DNA of 35,000 nucleotides, taken from Tubiluchus corallicola (taxonomy: Eukaryota > Priapulida > Priapulimorpha > Priapulimorphida > Tubiluchidae). A program made the position numbers and the translations under genes. The stretch lies in NCBI GenBank assembly GCA_030141605.1, contig JAQGDQ010000821.1, positions 1-35,000 on the forward strand. Reading direction: 5' to 3'. Of this stretch, positions 10,614-35,000 are shown piece after piece. The notes under the pieces were generated by a model. That model was given only the letters and a program-made list of their open reading frames with translations, was not told the origin of the DNA and did not search any database. Position 1 is the stretch's first letter, and each line of letters begins with the position of its first letter.

Positions 10614-11164
10614 TAGGGTTACCATATTGTCTGAGTTGAAAAAGAGGACCACATGTCAAGCATTTGGCTTCTCAGTAATATTGACCTGCACGAAAACACG
10701 GGTACTTGGCCTTCATTTCATCTATAAATGCACGCTGTCATTTCGGCATTGCTACTTTCTAAGTAACTGTTACCAGTTACCCTCAAAACTGCAAAACAGC
10801 GAAACTATGCAAATTTAAAGAAATTCACATAAAAACAAACGAAATGGCTCCCGGAAGCTGACGTCATTTTAAGTCGTTAGCGAATACGCCGAATATCGAC
10901 AGCGGTGTGAGTCGTGTGACCCATTGTGATGTGCGCATCGCTTACTTTTGTTCAGTAAATATGTACACAAAGCTTTTACAAGGGTTGCATTTTGAGATGT
11001 TAGCAACATCTTGTATTGAACATTAACGAGCTTTTCTTTGTCTCGTACTGTCGCACGCCTCTGCAGTTGGCAACGTCTGTACATACTTACGGACTGAGGC
11101 AAAACCCGGACATAGGCCCAAAAAGAGGACGTGTCCGGGGACACCCGGATGTATGGTAACCCTA
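10614..11164. mobile_element. hAT-like non-autonomous element with TAGGGTTACCATA ends
   Basis: The left end reads TAGGGTTACCATATTGTC and the right end ATGTATGGTAACCCTA, forming a 13-bp inverted repeat. AAAGAGGAC follows on both arms. Flanking 8-mers are TGTATAAT (10606-10613) and TGTGTAAT (11165-11172), a 7/8 duplication as expected for hAT. The interior (551 bp in all) holds a minus-strand frame with no transposase motifs, so the element is non-autonomous. It contains an ETS-like CCGGAAG next to a TGACGTCA octamer (10851-10866). Confidence 0.7.
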
Positions 11165-11331
11165 TGTGTAATACTGAATTGCTAATGAGAGCAAAAATTG
11201 GTGTATTCGAGATTAATGGAAATGCAGTATTTAGATGGAAGATAGCTGAATGTGTAGACTTTGTAAGTTTTCGAGAATTTGCATCACATTTTACTGTACT
11301 GTTCGATAGATGAAGCCATTTTAATGGTAGA

Positions 11332-11811
11332 TCGTTTGAAATGAGTTTAGATAACATTAAGTCAAGTTTGAAAAATAATCAGAGCATTCGTAGCATACAT
11401 GTTGCTAAATCAGTAAAATTTTAAATTATTGTGTCTTGTCAGCATGATTAAAAATATGTTTTTGGCTAGTGAGTGGTGCACCTTGGAAGGTGAGTCAGCG
11501 AAACATTTTAAGTTATTAGTCTAGTTACATAAGTCTTTCCAGCAGGTAAGTGAAATGCTAAGTAGTATAGATTTGCATGGAAAGTTTTTGGGGACATATT
11601 TTAACATTTCCTTTTCTTCCCCTGATTTACGTGGCGTAGTGATGTCATATAATGGCATCCTCGGAACAGTATTGTGGGAGATTTAAAATGAAAACAAACA
11701 AAAATTCCTCCCAACACGAATACGGTATATGCATAAAATTGCTGTAAAGTTTTTTATTTTTTTAAGGCGATTTTTCTGAAACCTACTTCAGGTGCCCCAT
11801 TTCTTGTCCTT
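11332..11811 (+). repeat. Dispersed repeat, copy 2
   Basis: This is the second copy of the block at 6655-7174, with the same order of landmarks (AATCAGAGCATTCGTAG, GAGTGGTGCACC, AAGTCTTTCCAGCAGG, CTACTTCAGGTGCCCC). It ends at TTCTTGTCCTTCA, about 10 bp before the next MITE. Confidence 0.7.
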
Positions 11812-11820
11812 CAAATTTTC

Positions 11821-12320
11821 CAGGGATGAGAATTTTCCGCGGATACGCAGAATTCCGAGTTTTTGGAAGACCAGTAGTGCCATTTTTGTAAATCGTGTAA
11901 ATTCGTTGAGAAAATTTTTACGGACCCAGTACATTATTTCACAAACTGACCTCTAGTTGGCAGGCCGTCACTTTGTTTACAACACGTACATCAGTGTAAC
12001 CACGTGTATATCTCTATGTATAAAAATATAGAATCAATTGTGCGGAGTTATTTGAGTCAATTGCAGACAGTTTTTATTTACTTTTGCGTAGGAGTGGCCA
12101 GTACTTAGGCGTTTTTGAGACAATTAGGTATCATGTATCCTTGATAGTTGGGTATTTTAAATTATGCATGAAACAAGGTAACTGATATTTTAAGTCTTAG
12201 AGGCTCTCTATGGTCACAAAATTGCAATTTGTTGCTGGCTCAGAGGGGCTCGCCCTCTTGAACCCCCACGGCCCCCAAACCCCCGTCAGAGTTTTTTGCA
12301 ATTTGTCATTCTCATGCCTG
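11821..12320 (+). mobile_element. hAT-type MITE, CAGGGATGAG family, copy 2
   Basis: This 500-bp full-length copy runs from CAGGGATGAGAATTTTCCGC to CATTCTCATGCCTG (one mismatch in the right end). Flanking 8-mers AAATTTTC and ATTTTTGC are only partly alike. It ends 91 bp before the WDR11 start codon, so it lies in the 5' UTR, a 5' UTR intron or the promoter. Confidence 0.85.
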
Positions 12321-12397
12321 ATTTTTGCTTTACGACTCCTTAGATTAATGTTTTATTTTAGGCTTTTGTTTTTGGAAATCTGAGATGATTTGATAAG

Positions 12398-12411
12398 ATG
12401 CAAAAGTCGGC

Positions 12412-12415
<4 letters not shown>
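12398..12415 (+). promoter_or_regulatory. Five-codon upstream ORF whose stop overlaps the WDR11 start
   Basis: ATGCAAAAGTCGGCATGA reads M-Q-K-S-A-stop, and its TGA overlaps the WDR11 ATG as ATGA (12412-12415). An A is at -3 of the upstream ATG. If the transcript includes it, WDR11 translation would depend on leaky scanning or reinitiation. A two-codon ATG ATT TGA lies at 12385. Confidence 0.4.
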
Positions 12416-34646
<22,231 letters not shown>

Positions 34647-34771
34647 GTAAAGCACCTCTAATGCACTACATCACAAACTGAATAACTGCTAACTTATTTT
34701 TTGTTATGTAAGAAAATTGTATGTAGAATGTAAATATGTGAGTGCAATATATATATATGTTTATTGACTGA

Positions 34772-35000
34772 TTAACCCTTTCATACCCGTTGCATCCCGT
34801 GGAATACGAGAATATTTTCTGGCTTTAAAATTAATAAAATTTTAAAACTGACATTTACTTGATCTGTTAATAGTTATTTTGATTTAAGCCAATAACAATA
34901 GACTAAAAATGGTGATAAAATGGCAAACTAGAAAACCTACATAGCATAAAAAACTGCGCAAGGTACAGTACTTTAGAGACGACTTTGTACAGATCAGCAT
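34772..35000. mobile_element. piggyBac-like MITE, second copy (inverted, cut by window edge)
   Basis: It begins TTAACCCTTTCATACCC and is the reverse complement of 18781-19013 (shared CTGCGCAAGGTACAGTACTT, GACTTTGTACAGATCAGCAT). Its terminal inverted repeat is better preserved than the corresponding end of the first copy. Confidence 0.85.

Noticed and set aside
10869-11357. 162-codon minus-strand frame
   Set aside because: It crosses the end of a hAT-like element into flanking repeat, has no transposase or other recognisable motif, and no splice support.

Overview
This is nuclear DNA from an invertebrate-type animal. Coding sequence is split into short exons with GT..AG introns, intergenic DNA looks AT-rich, and cut-and-paste transposon remnants and long intronic tandem arrays are abundant. 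The conserved proteins are clearly metazoan, but I cannot place the species. There are no bacterial operons, rRNA genes or CRISPR arrays.

Layout. (1) 1-3457, minus strand: the 5' part of a flavin-dependent polyamine oxidase gene (spermine oxidase/N1-acetylpolyamine oxidase family). Three coding exons join in frame (about 300 residues), and the 3' part lies beyond the left edge. (2) 7225-8886, minus strand: a complete single-exon CYB5R4/NCB5OR-like reductase (cytochrome b5 + CS + b5-reductase modules) of 553 residues, starting at an ATG whose first residues match the start of the human protein. (3) 12412-34646 and beyond, plus strand: the 5' half or more of WDR11. I located 15 exons that splice in frame to 678 codons. 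The gene continues off the right edge. The CYB5R4-like and WDR11 genes are head to head, about 3.5 kb apart.

The rest is mostly repeats: a CAGGGATGAG hAT-type MITE family (four copies, one nested in a second hAT family and bounded by an 8-bp duplication), a TAGGGGTGAGCA hAT element with a perfect 8-bp duplication, a TAGGGTTACCATA hAT-like element, a TTAA/CCCTTTC piggyBac-like MITE (one complete copy, one cut by the window edge), a 5'-truncated LINE, two tandem arrays carrying an 18-nt tRNA-Leu primer-binding site, and several simple or complex tandem arrays.

The most unusual observation is that several tandem arrays begin at an exon-intron junction and copy the authentic 5' splice site together with the last exon bases. 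WDR11 exon 13 is followed by about 40 units, each carrying ATACTG|GTAAGT. WDR11 exon 3 is followed by three further copies of CGTTAAG|GTATG. The polyamine oxidase exon 3 donor is duplicated once. Whether this reflects a mechanism (repeat birth at donors, U1 snRNP decoys) or coincidence is open. All exon calls rest on reading frames, splice consensus and recalled protein homology; no alignments or database searches were run.
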